From the NCBI GenBank assembly GCA_035557475.1, contig DATMDV010000370.1, positions 20,950 through 84,949 on the forward strand: DNA of 64,000 nt, read 5' to 3'. A program made the translations under genes and the position numbers. Below, one piece after another: positions 43,987 through 51,594 of the stretch. The stretch is from JALOLG01 sp035557475. Lineage in GTDB: Bacteria > Actinomycetota > Acidimicrobiia > Acidimicrobiales > Ilumatobacteraceae. Numbering within the stretch: the first letter of the stretch is position 1; each line of letters starts with the position of its first letter. Below the pieces are notes generated by a model. That model searched no databases, was not told the origin of the DNA, and saw only the letters and a program-made list of their open reading frames with translations.

Positions 43987-43991
43987 CCCTG

Positions 43992-43998
43992 CCTCCCC
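43992..43998 (-). promoter_or_regulatory. Ribosome binding site of the CHAT-lipase gene
   Basis: Read on the minus strand, GGGGAGG lies five bases before ATG 43986. This supports the full-length start and thus the N-terminal 230 residues, which match no domain I recognise. Confidence 0.7.
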
Positions 43999-44044
43999 AT
44001 GCCCTGCCGCCCCCTTGCACGTCGGGACTCAGCAGTGGCGCACC

Positions 44045-44659
44045 CTAGTTGCGCACGTCAGACGCCAAATCCGGATTCGACGGCGGTGGCACCGGGCGGT
44101 CGCCGACGCGGGCGCCGGTGATGACGGAAGCGTCCGGGAACAGCGTCAGCGAGAGGAGCCGCCGGCGGCGCTCGCCACCGGGCTCGTGGGCGCGAAGCGG
44201 TTCGAGGAGCTCGGTCCAGCGCGTCGCCGCCTCGGCGAGCTCGTCGTCGCTCAGCCACAGCGGGATCTGCTCATAGAGGACGCCGTCGGGTCCGCGGCCG
44301 GTTTCGATCGAGCGGAGATAGCGCTCGAAGCCGGTGATGAGCGAGCCGACGAAGGTGGCGAAGTAGCGCAGGTGATCTTCGGCGGTGGCGGATGCGACGT
44401 CGTCCGGTCCGAGCTCGACGGCCGACTCGACCACGGCGTAGGTCCGTTCGACCCCTCCCCGCACGACGCGCTCGTCGGTCACGTGCACGAGGCCGGCGTC
44501 GACGAGCCGGGCCACGTGGCGATACAGCGAGGCCTGCGGGACGTCACTCAGAACGTCCTTGAGCTGCTGGGTCGTGAGTTGGCGGCCGACGAGCGCCTGC
44601 ACGATGCGGAGACGCACGGGGTGCAAGAGCGTGTCGGCCACGTGCCGTTCGTCAGCCAT
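44045..44659 (-). CDS. Winged-helix transcriptional regulator (ArsR/PadR-like)
   Basis: A 204-residue regulator. A winged helix-turn-helix lies in residues 1-75: VADTLLHPVRLRIVQALV, then TTQQLKDVLSDVPQASLYRHVARLVDAGLV. The rest is helical, possibly a dimerisation or ligand domain, with FATFVGSLITGFERYLRSIE. It is read toward the CHAT gene, whose start lies 58 bases after its stop, so the two may be one transcript. It is divergent from an alpha/beta hydrolase gene, and the shared upstream region carries a promoter with palindromes. The likely role is repression of that promoter and of itself. The ligand is unknown. Confidence 0.82.
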   Translation of the reverse strand: MADERHVADTLLHPVRLRIVQALVGRQLTTQQLKDVLSDVPQASLYRHVARLVDAGLVHVTDERVVRGGVERTYAVVESAVELGPDDVASATAEDHLRYFATFVGSLITGFERYLRSIETGRGPDGVLYEQIPLWLSDDELAEAATRWTELLEPLRAHEPGGERRRRLLSLTLFPDASVITGARVGDRPVPPPSNPDLASDVRN

Positions 44660-44673
44660 GCCCGATGTTTCGG

Positions 44674-44727
44674 TTGACTCTCATCATTGGGAATGATATC
44701 ACTCTCATAGTTCTCATCTTCGAGAAC
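44674..44727 (+). promoter_or_regulatory. Promoter with palindromic operators between HTH regulator and hydrolase
   Basis: TTGACT (44674-44679), 17 bases, then TATCAC (44697-44702) form a good primary sigma-factor promoter reading toward the hydrolase. Inside the spacer lies the palindrome ATCATT-GGG-AATGAT (44683-44697). A second palindrome, GTTCTC-N6-GAGAAC (44710-44727), lies just after the -10 element. ACTCTCAT is repeated at 44677 and 44701. The divergent HTH regulator is the obvious candidate to bind here. Confidence 0.65.
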
Positions 44728-44755
44728 AAACCCTTGGCGGAACGATCGGACAGCA

Positions 44756-45658
44756 GTGACGGAGCACCACATCGACATCTGGTCCGACCAGACCCGCCTG
44801 GCGGGTGCGGTCACGCTCCCGACGTCCGCCGGTTCCCATCCGGCCGCGTTGCTGCTCAGCGGCTCGGGACCGTTGGACCGAGACTCGAACACGAAGCGGA
44901 TGCGTCTCGACGTCTCGAAGTCCATTGCGGCCGGTCTGCTGTCGCACGGCATCGCATCACTGCGGTACGACAAGCGTGGCGTCGGGGCCTCGGGTGGCGA
45001 GTACCTGCCCGCCGGGTTCGACGACGAGACCGCCGACGCTCGAGCGGCGCTGGATGCACTCCGCACCCACGCTCGCATCGACGCCGATCGGGTGATCGTC
45101 ATCGGCCACTCGGCAGGGGCCACGGTGGCGATGCGACTCGTGCGCACGTCGACGCCGCCCGCCGGCTACGTGTTCTTGGCCGCCGCGGCCATGACCGGCG
45201 AGCAGGTGATGGAGTGGCAGACGCATCGGATCGCGGCGACGCTGCCGTCGCCGCGGGGCAAGCGGGCACGCCGCTTCGAGCGCCGCCAAGCGCGACACCG
45301 TGCCCTGCTCTCGGGATCCACCACCGACATCGTTCGCCTCGCGTGGGTGCGCTGGAACGCACGCTGGTTCAGGGAGTACATGACCTACGACCCGACCGAG
45401 GACCTGGCGACCATCGACCGTCCCGTCCTCGCCATCACCGGCGCCAACGACATCCAAGTCGACCCCGACGACGTCGCCAGGATCGGCGGGCTCGTGACGG
45501 GCAACTTCGACGGCGACGTTCCGGCCGACCTCACCCACATCCTGCGACGCGACTCGAGCGCGCCGAGCCTGCGCGCCTATCGCAAACAGTTCCGCCAGCC
45601 GGTCGACCCGTGGGTCGTCGACCGCGTCAGTGAGTGGGCCCGATCGCATCTCACCTGA
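44756..45658 (+). CDS. Alpha/beta hydrolase
   Basis: A 300-residue hydrolase with an intact elbow GHSAG (Ser in VIVIGHSAGATVAM). The N-terminal blocks LLLSGSGPLDRDSN and RYDKRGVGASGG are typical of esterase/peptidase-like enzymes of the YtaP or BAAT-like kind. The acid is probably the Asp of TGANDIQVDPDD, and the His lies in LTHILRRD. No signal peptide is seen, so it should act in the cytoplasm on a small ester. GTG 44756 is the start. It is divergent from the HTH regulator and probably controlled by it through the palindromes between them. A MarR-GNAT fusion follows 30 bases later. Confidence 0.85.
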   Translation: MTEHHIDIWSDQTRLAGAVTLPTSAGSHPAALLLSGSGPLDRDSNTKRMRLDVSKSIAAGLLSHGIASLRYDKRGVGASGGEYLPAGFDDETADARAALDALRTHARIDADRVIVIGHSAGATVAMRLVRTSTPPAGYVFLAAAAMTGEQVMEWQTHRIAATLPSPRGKRARRFERRQARHRALLSGSTTDIVRLAWVRWNARWFREYMTYDPTEDLATIDRPVLAITGANDIQVDPDDVARIGGLVTGNFDGDVPADLTHILRRDSSAPSLRAYRKQFRQPVDPWVVDRVSEWARSHLT

Positions 45659-45666
45659 GCCCTCCG

Positions 45667-45690
45667 ATTCTCTGACTAAGGTCAGAGAAT
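45667..45690 (+). promoter_or_regulatory. Palindrome overlapping the promoter and start of the MarR-GNAT gene
   Basis: ATTCTCTGAC and GTCAGAGAAT are perfect 10-base arms around TAAG. The right arm covers the first two bases of ATG 45689. In its centre lies TAAGGT (45677-45682), a TANNNT -10 element six bases before the ATG, which would give a leaderless mRNA. Binding of the MarR domain here would block its own transcription directly. Confidence 0.7.
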
Positions 45691-46585
45691 GGATCCGGCG
45701 ATGATCACACAGGTTCGGCGCTTCAACCGGACCGTGACCCAGCGCGTCGGCGCGCTCGACGACCGCTTCCTCGCTCGCCGCCGCCCGCTCGGCGAAGCCC
45801 GAGTGTTGTGGGAGATCGGCGACGACGGTTGCGACGTGCGTTCCTTGCGATCGCGGCTCGAACTCGACTCCGGATATCTCAGCCGGCTGCTGCGGTCGTT
45901 GGAAGTGGACGGGATGATCACCGTCGGTCCGAGCGGATCGGACCGGCGCGTTCGCACGGCGCGCCTCACCACTGCCGGCGCCGCCGAGCGCGCCGTGCTC
46001 GAACGCCGCAGTGACGAGCTTGCCGTGTCGTTCCTCGAACCGCTGAGTGCCACACAGCGGGCCCGGCTCGTCGCCGCGATGGGCGATGTCGAGCGCTTGC
46101 TGACGAGCGCGATCGTCGAGATCGCGCCCGTGGATGCCGCCGATCCCGCGGCCCAGCACTGCCTTCGCGAGTACTTCGCCGAGCTCGACCGGCGCTTCGA
46201 GACCGGCTTCGACCCGCGGCTGAGCATCCCTGCCGACGTCGGCGAGCTGCGGCCCCCGGCCGGCGTGCTGCTGCTTGCGACGTTGCGGTCAGATCCGATC
46301 GGCTGCGGCGCTCTGAAGTTCCACGCCGAGAGCCCGACCGACATCAAACGGATGTGGATCGACGAGTCGGCACGCGGCCTCGGCATCGGCCGGCGGCTCC
46401 TGGGCGAGCTCGAGTCGTATGCCGCCCGGCGCGGCAGCCGGGTCGTCCGGCTCGAGACGAACCGGACTCTCATCGAAGCGATCGCGATGTACCGCGCCGC
46501 CGGATACGTCGAGGTCGAGCCGTTCAACGACGAGCCGTACGCGCATCACTGGTTCGAGAAGCACCTCGACGCGGCATCCGCCTGA
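45689..46585 (+). CDS. MarR-family regulator fused to GNAT acetyltransferase
   Basis: A 298-residue fusion. Residues 1-140 are a MarR winged helix: RPLGEARVLWEI, the recognition region DSGYLSRLLRSLEVDGMI and the wing GSDRRVRTARLT. Residues 145-298 are a GNAT domain: PIGCGALKF, the acetyl-CoA loop DESARGLGIGRRLLGELE and ETNRTLIEAIAMYRAAGY. Such fusions are known in actinobacteria and proteobacteria; the acetyltransferase part may sense or modify a small amine. ATG 45689 is supported by a -10-like TAAGGT six bases upstream, which lies inside a 10-base palindrome and suggests autoregulation. The ParA gene is convergent, four bases away. Confidence 0.9.
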   Translation: MDPAMITQVRRFNRTVTQRVGALDDRFLARRRPLGEARVLWEIGDDGCDVRSLRSRLELDSGYLSRLLRSLEVDGMITVGPSGSDRRVRTARLTTAGAAERAVLERRSDELAVSFLEPLSATQRARLVAAMGDVERLLTSAIVEIAPVDAADPAAQHCLREYFAELDRRFETGFDPRLSIPADVGELRPPAGVLLLATLRSDPIGCGALKFHAESPTDIKRMWIDESARGLGIGRRLLGELESYAARRGSRVVRLETNRTLIEAIAMYRAAGYVEVEPFNDEPYAHHWFEKHLDAASA

Positions 46586-46589
46586 GCGA

Positions 46590-47333
46590 TCAGTTCCAGA
46601 GTCGCGCCGCGACGTCGGCCCAGAGCTGGCGGAACGCCAGCGCGGACGGGCTCGCCGGCGCGTACACCGCGACCGGCGCCCGCTCGACGCCCATCAGCTC
46701 GACGGCGCTGGCGTTCGGGATGGCCGTCGGGAGGAGACCACGGGTCTGCTCGGTGAGCTCGGTCACGAGCTGCCGCTGCAGCTTCTTGCGGCGATCGACC
46801 ATCGACACGAACGCCAGGATGACCGGCGGATCGGGATGATCGGCGAGGAACTCGGAGAGCTGATCGAGCGTGCGCTTCGACAACGTGGTGGGGATGGTTG
46901 GCACGAGGAGCGCATCGGCAGCGGCGAACACGCTCTCACTGGCCAACGTGACACCCGGCGGGCAGTCGAGGAACGCCACGTCGTAGAGATCGGCGAGTGC
47001 GTCCAACAGCGTCGCGATGCGACGGATCGGCCGTTTCGAGTCGTCGAGGTGGAGATCGAGGTGGCGGAGCGAGAAGTCGGCCGGAACGATGTGGAGACCC
47101 GCGTGATCGGTCGCGTAGACGTTGGTCGCGAGTGCTGTCTTGTCGCCGATCAGGCGCTCGACGCCGCCCTTGACGAGCGGCTTGACGCGGAAGCAGAACG
47201 TCGCGGCACCTTGCGGGTCGAGATCCCAGAGCAGGACCCGGGCGCCGGCGCGCGACGCCTCGTAGGCAAGGTTGACGGCGGTGGTGGTCTTGCCGACACC
47301 GCCCTTGATGCTGTACGTGGCGAGCGTCTTCAT
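46590..47333 (-). CDS. Orphan ParA/MinD-family ATPase
   Basis: A 247-residue deviant Walker ATPase. The Walker A is SIKGGVGKTTTAVNLAYEA with the signature lysine, A' is WDLDPQGAATF, and Walker B is VAFLDCPPG. The C-terminus lacks a long membrane-targeting helix as in MinD. No parB or parS-like gene is adjacent. It overlaps by four bases (ATGA) the CHAD-domain gene upstream, so the two are made together. ParA proteins without ParB often position a cellular cargo on the nucleoid, for example McdA for carboxysomes. Here the cargo may be polyphosphate granules, to which CHAD proteins are known to bind. That link is an inference. Confidence 0.9.
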   Translation of the reverse strand: MKTLATYSIKGGVGKTTTAVNLAYEASRAGARVLLWDLDPQGAATFCFRVKPLVKGGVERLIGDKTALATNVYATDHAGLHIVPADFSLRHLDLHLDDSKRPIRRIATLLDALADLYDVAFLDCPPGVTLASESVFAAADALLVPTIPTTLSKRTLDQLSEFLADHPDPPVILAFVSMVDRRKKLQRQLVTELTEQTRGLLPTAIPNASAVELMGVERAPVAVYAPASPSALAFRQLWADVAARLWN

Positions 47334-48880
47334 TCTTCGAGTGCGTCGAGGGCGGTGCGCATGGCCCGGCGGGTGGACTTGGTGTCGTAATTGGCGAATC
47401 GCCGGTCGAACTCGGCGCGGGCGGCGAGGCGCCGTTGATCGAGTCGTTCGCTGAGCTGGCCGATGGCGAGCATCGTGTCCGATGACGCGCCGAGGTCGTG
47501 CAACTCGCCGGCGATGGCGCGCAATGTGGCGATGTGGACCTCGGCGTCCTGGTGCTCACCGAGGTTGTCCTGCAACGCCTTCAAGGGCCGCACGAACGCC
47601 TTGCGAGGAGCCTTCGGCAACAGACTGGCAAAGCATTCGAGCAGGTACCGGAGCTTCTTGGCGTCCTTGCGGAGGTCATGGATCTCGGCTGCGGCCGTGT
47701 CGGGCCCGATCCGGCGGCCGTCCTCGACCAGCGTCGCGTGCACACGGGCGATGCGTTTGGCGACGACCTTGCCCAATGCCCGATCGGCATGAACGTTCGG
47801 TACTTCGTCGCCTGCCGGATCGTTCAGCCACGCCCGCCAGGCAGCCATCAACTCGGCGGCCGCGTCTGATCGCATCGCCGCGACCAACGCGGCGTGGGCC
47901 TCGTCGCGGCGCCGGGCGAGCACGGCGCGCACCGGTTCGAGGGCGGCCATCGCGTCGGCGCCGAGTGGCTCGGTGTAGCTCTGCCACTCGATGAGGTACA
48001 CGTCGAGGTCGCGCACCGGGCCGGTGAGCGAGCCGAGGGCGGCGAATCGCTCGCCGGCCTGTTCGACGACTGCGGGTGGGAGCACGCGCTTGCCCTGCGT
48101 GACGATGGTGCGCGTCCGCCGAACCGCGACGCGCAGATCGTGGAGGAACTCGGGATCGACGCGATCGATCGTTCCCTGCCAGTTCGCCACGATCGTGTCG
48201 GCGAGGTTGGCGAGCACGGCCCGGAACCCGTCGATGGCGGGCATCGCCGGATCGAGTGGAACGGTCGGCGAGCTGGAGAAGCCGGCCAGATCGACACCGG
48301 CCCCGGCCGCCGCGATCGTGAGCACGTCGCCGTCGACGCGTTCCAGCCCGAGCTGCTCCCCGAGCACATCGCGCGCTTGTCGGGCGGGCTTGGCGTACCC
48401 CTCGATCTCGTCGACCTCGACGATCCACCGGGGCACACCCGCCACGCCGTCGCGATCCAACACACGTACGTCGTCGTGCACGCTCGCGGTCGCGACGGTC
48501 TTGGCGGCGCGGTCACGCAGCGTGGCTCGGGTCTGCGTCGATGTCACGCGGAGCACTGCGAACAGTGCCCGCACGTCGAGGACTGCCGCCAGCCGCGTCC
48601 GGAACGGCCCCGGTGCGAGATCGGCGGCGGAGCGCGGCACCGAGTCGACGCGGACGCGGGCGGGAACCACATCCAGGCCCGACAGGATGAGATCCAGTCC
48701 GGCCCCCTCGTTCAGCTCCAGCCGAAGGCCGGCGGCGTGCAGCCGGCCGTCGAAGGAGTCGAGCAACGTTCGAGTCACGGTGTGCGACGGCTCCGCCACG
48801 AAGCCCAGTCCTGCGAGGGCGGAGATGGCATCCGCCGGATCACGCTCGCGGGAGGTGAACGTCACTGCAGCGCCAGACAT
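47330..48880 (-). CDS. CYTH-like plus CHAD domain protein (polyphosphate-associated)
   Basis: A 516-residue protein. Residues 1-200 are a CYTH-like (triphosphate tunnel) domain, with TRTLLDSFDGRLHAAGLRLEL near the start and RWIVEVDEIEGYAK. It lacks the ExExK signature at the N-terminus, so it may not be active. Residues about 225-510 are a CHAD domain with conserved His and Arg: FLHDLRVAVRRTRT, GPVRDLDVYLIEW, IHDLRKDAKKLRYLLE and LQDNLGEHQDAEVH. CHAD domains bind inorganic polyphosphate and locate to its granules. ATG 48880 is used; ATG 48913 would add 11 residues. The gene overlaps parA by four bases and is divergent from a stand-alone CYTH gene 42 bases away. Confidence 0.9.
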   Translation of the reverse strand: MSGAAVTFTSRERDPADAISALAGLGFVAEPSHTVTRTLLDSFDGRLHAAGLRLELNEGAGLDLILSGLDVVPARVRVDSVPRSAADLAPGPFRTRLAAVLDVRALFAVLRVTSTQTRATLRDRAAKTVATASVHDDVRVLDRDGVAGVPRWIVEVDEIEGYAKPARQARDVLGEQLGLERVDGDVLTIAAAGAGVDLAGFSSSPTVPLDPAMPAIDGFRAVLANLADTIVANWQGTIDRVDPEFLHDLRVAVRRTRTIVTQGKRVLPPAVVEQAGERFAALGSLTGPVRDLDVYLIEWQSYTEPLGADAMAALEPVRAVLARRRDEAHAALVAAMRSDAAAELMAAWRAWLNDPAGDEVPNVHADRALGKVVAKRIARVHATLVEDGRRIGPDTAAAEIHDLRKDAKKLRYLLECFASLLPKAPRKAFVRPLKALQDNLGEHQDAEVHIATLRAIAGELHDLGASSDTMLAIGQLSERLDQRRLAARAEFDRRFANYDTKSTRRAMRTALDALEE

Positions 48881-48922
48881 GAAGCGTTCAACGTACCGTC
48901 GCTCCCACCCCATACTTCGACG

Positions 48923-49396
48923 ATGACGATCGAGATCGAACGCAAATTCGTGCTCGCCGAGACTCCCGGGGACGACGTGCTCGGACCCGGTGAGCTGCTC
49001 CGCCAGGGCTATCTCGCCGAGGAAGGCGATGTCACCGTCCGCCTGCGGATCACCGAACGGGCCGCGATGCTCACCATCAAGGCCGGCGCCGGCCTGAGCC
49101 GCACCGAGGTCGAAGTGCGGATCGCGCGACATGAGGCGGGCGCGTTGTGGTCGCACACCGCTGGACGCCGGATCGAGAAGACCCGCCATCGCGTGGCACA
49201 CCACGACCTCGGTGATCACGTCGCCGACGTCGACGTCTACGCCGGTCCGCTCGCCGGCCTGTGCACCGCCGAGGTTGAGTTCGACTCCGAGGATGACGCG
49301 GTGTCCTTCGCGCCACCGAGCTGGTTCGGTCGCGAGGTCACCGGCGAGCGCGCGTGGAGCAACGCCGCCCTCGCCCGCAACGGGCTGCCGCACTGA
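48923..49396 (+). CDS. Stand-alone CYTH domain protein
   Basis: A 157-residue CYTH (CyaB/thiamine triphosphatase) protein. The EIERKF signature stands right at the N-terminus (residues 4-9), followed by RQGYL, VTVRLRITERAAMLTIK and EVEVRIA, and ends with EVTGERAWSNAALA. Charged residues line a beta-barrel tunnel that binds triphosphate or polyphosphate with metal ions; small bacterial members hydrolyse tripolyphosphate. CATACT lies six bases before the ATG, so the mRNA may be leaderless. It shares a 42-base divergent control region with the CYTH-CHAD gene, which joins it to the possible polyphosphate module. Confidence 0.92.
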   Translation: MTIEIERKFVLAETPGDDVLGPGELLRQGYLAEEGDVTVRLRITERAAMLTIKAGAGLSRTEVEVRIARHEAGALWSHTAGRRIEKTRHRVAHHDLGDHVADVDVYAGPLAGLCTAEVEFDSEDDAVSFAPPSWFGREVTGERAWSNAALARNGLPH

Positions 49397-49419
49397 GATG
49401 GAGGCGAAACCCGAGCCGT

Positions 49420-50640
49420 TCACTCGATGTGGGCGATGTTGGCGAGCTCCCGCCAGATCGCCGCAAGGATCAGCGCCGATCCGACGAATGCGAACCAGAA
49501 GGGTCCGGTGACACCCCACAGCCGGGCAACGATCCCGCCGACCGCCGAGCCGACGACGATGCCGCCTTGGACACCAATCATGTAGACGCTGCCGACCCGA
49601 CCCTGAAACCCGGTCGGAACCGATCGGTGGCGGATGCTCGACGCGGTCGTCCCCCAGATCGCGGCATGCGCGCCGAAGATGAAGAACACAACCAGCGCCA
49701 CCACGGGGACGGTGGTGAGGGCGAGCGTCAGGTGGGTGAACGTCTCGATGACGAGACCGATGCGCATGATGTCGGCCAGGCTGATGCGCCGCTCGATCGC
49801 CCCGTAGAACCACGAACCGAGCACGCCACCCACTGCACCAGCTGTGGTGATCAGTCCGAACCCGAGCGGGCCGAGGCCGAGCCGCTCGGTGGCGTAGAGG
49901 ACGAGCACGGACCACGCCGCCCCGAACGTCACGTTGAACGCCACGATCGTGATCGTCAACGTTCGCACCGGTCGGTGGTTCCACAACCATCGCACACCGT
50001 CGGCGATCTGATGTCGGGTCCGGACCGTCGCCGGCTGGCGCGGCGGCTTCGCAGCAGAGATCCGCGAGACGAGGACAGCGCCGAACGCCATGCACGTCGC
50101 CTGCGTCGCGAACGGCCAGGCCGTTCCGATCGCGAACAGACCGGCACCGATCGGTGGTCCGGCGAGCTGATTGGCAGTGATCTGACCGACCATCAGCCGG
50201 GCGTTCCCCACCCCGAGATCGGCCGAGTCGACGAGCATCGGCAGCAGTGTGCTCGTGGTGGTGTCGGCGAACGTCTCCGCCGTGCCGAGGACGAACATCG
50301 CAGCCAGGACGAGACCGACGTTGACCGTCCCGGTCACGATCGTCAGCGCGAGGAACGCAAGCACGCATCCGCGGACCACGTCGACGGTGACGACGATGAG
50401 CCGTCGATCGTGCCGGTCCGCGACGACACCCGCGTACAGCCCGAACAGGAGCCACGGCAGGCCCTGGAGGAACACCGCCGCCGCCACGAGCAGTGGATCA
50501 CGGGTCTGCGACGCGACCAGCAGGGGCGCGGCCGCGATCGCGATGCCGTCACCGATGTTGGTGATCCACGACGACGCGAGCAGCCAACGAAACTGCGGTC
50601 CCAAACGGCTCGGGCAGATCGACTCGATGACCCGACTCAC
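49420..50640 (-). CDS. MFS transporter (drug or siderophore exporter type)
   Basis: A 406-residue integral membrane protein with about 12 membrane segments. The loop between segments 2 and 3 has GVVADRHDRRLI, the MFS motif A. Other segments include VFLQGLPWLLFGLYAG and GPPIGAGLFAIGTAWPFAT. It resembles EntS and MFS_3 type exporters. GTG 50640 is the start. The transglutaminase-like gene lies 31 bases upstream on the same strand, so they may be co-transcribed. The substrate cannot be told. Confidence 0.9.
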   Translation of the reverse strand: MSRVIESICPSRLGPQFRWLLASSWITNIGDGIAIAAAPLLVASQTRDPLLVAAAVFLQGLPWLLFGLYAGVVADRHDRRLIVVTVDVVRGCVLAFLALTIVTGTVNVGLVLAAMFVLGTAETFADTTTSTLLPMLVDSADLGVGNARLMVGQITANQLAGPPIGAGLFAIGTAWPFATQATCMAFGAVLVSRISAAKPPRQPATVRTRHQIADGVRWLWNHRPVRTLTITIVAFNVTFGAAWSVLVLYATERLGLGPLGFGLITTAGAVGGVLGSWFYGAIERRISLADIMRIGLVIETFTHLTLALTTVPVVALVVFFIFGAHAAIWGTTASSIRHRSVPTGFQGRVGSVYMIGVQGGIVVGSAVGGIVARLWGVTGPFWFAFVGSALILAAIWRELANIAHIE

Positions 50641-50671
50641 GCGCCGGGACGCGACCGGTCGAGCTCGATGG

Positions 50672-51571
50672 TCACGACTGGTGAGGGTGGACGGCGACCT
50701 GTTCGGCGATGACCGTCATCGTCTTGAGCTCCACCCCACCGAACGTGGTGACCATCGCCACGTCGGCGGCGTCGCGGCCGCGCCCGATCACGGTACGGCC
50801 GATGCGTTGCTGGTTGTTGCGCGGATCGAACGTGTACCAGCGAGTGCCGAGGTACACCTCCATCCAGGCGCAGAAGTCCATCGGCGAACCGGTGGCGGGC
50901 ACGTCGATGTCGGGGAGGTAGCCGAACACGTACCGCGTCGGGATGTTCAGGGCGCGGCAGAGGGCGATCGCCAAGTGGGCGAAGTCGCGACACACGCCGT
51001 GTTCGGCGGCGAGCACGTCGACGGCGGTGGTCGACGGCGAGGCCGCGCCGTAGTCGAAGCTGACGTGGTCGTGCACCCACTGCGTGATGGCCTGCACCCT
51101 CGACCACCCGGGTGGCACGGCGCCGAACTGCTGGAACGCGAAGGTGCCGATCTGGTCCGACTGGCAGTAACGGCTCGGCAGCAAGAACACCAGCGCATCG
51201 TCGGGCAGGTCGGCCGGGTCGCGCTCCTCGGCGGTGAGGTCGACGTCGTCGGGTTGCCCAGTGGCGTCGGCAGTCGCGTCGAACTGCAGCTCGAGGGGGC
51301 CGACGGGGAGCGTCATCCGCCGGCAACGGTTGCCGAACGCGTCGAGATAGATCGACGTCGGGATCGCGGGCTCGGTCGCGAACCGCGCACCGCTGACCCG
51401 CCACTCCTCATCGAGATGTGGCTCCACGACCACGACCGCGTGCGTGGGATGGGCGACGTCGAAACCCAAGCGGCAGCCGATCGCGATCTCCACCTCCCCC
51501 ACCGTGTCACATCCACCGCGCCGTGGGGAACTGACGTCGTGACGGCCATGTGAAATCACCCGGTCGGGCAT
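50672..51571 (-). CDS. Transglutaminase-like protein lacking the catalytic histidine
   Basis: A 299-residue protein with the bacterial transglutaminase fold. The N-terminal domain (about 25-110) is the Bact_transglu_N type. The catalytic Cys194 is in HGVCRDFAHLAIALCRALN. The position of the catalytic His, normally FHAW, reads FCAWMEVYLG, so it is Cys234. The Asp is present in WYTFDPRNN. The triad is therefore Cys-Cys-Asp, and normal protease or transamidase activity is doubtful. The start is uncertain: ATG 51571 is longest, but GTG 51502 would leave more room for the divergent promoter of the phosphatase gene. Confidence 0.82.
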   Translation of the reverse strand: MPDRVISHGRHDVSSPRRGGCDTVGEVEIAIGCRLGFDVAHPTHAVVVVEPHLDEEWRVSGARFATEPAIPTSIYLDAFGNRCRRMTLPVGPLELQFDATADATGQPDDVDLTAEERDPADLPDDALVFLLPSRYCQSDQIGTFAFQQFGAVPPGWSRVQAITQWVHDHVSFDYGAASPSTTAVDVLAAEHGVCRDFAHLAIALCRALNIPTRYVFGYLPDIDVPATGSPMDFCAWMEVYLGTRWYTFDPRNNQQRIGRTVIGRGRDAADVAMVTTFGGVELKTMTVIAEQVAVHPHQS

Positions 51572-51594
51572 AGCGTTATCGACGCCGAGGCAGC

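Noticed and set aside
44060..46585. A defence island around the CHAT protein
   Set aside because: Neighbours are a regulator, a hydrolase, a MarR-GNAT fusion, cysDN and parA-CHAD; no known anti-phage gene is present, so I report the CHAT fusion alone.
46590..47333. Chromosome or plasmid partition locus
   Set aside because: No parB-like gene or clustered parS-like palindromes were seen next to this ParA.
48881..50455. Extension of the CYTH-CHAD protein upstream to 1041 residues
   Set aside because: That part overlaps the CYTH gene and the MFS gene in other frames and has no motif.
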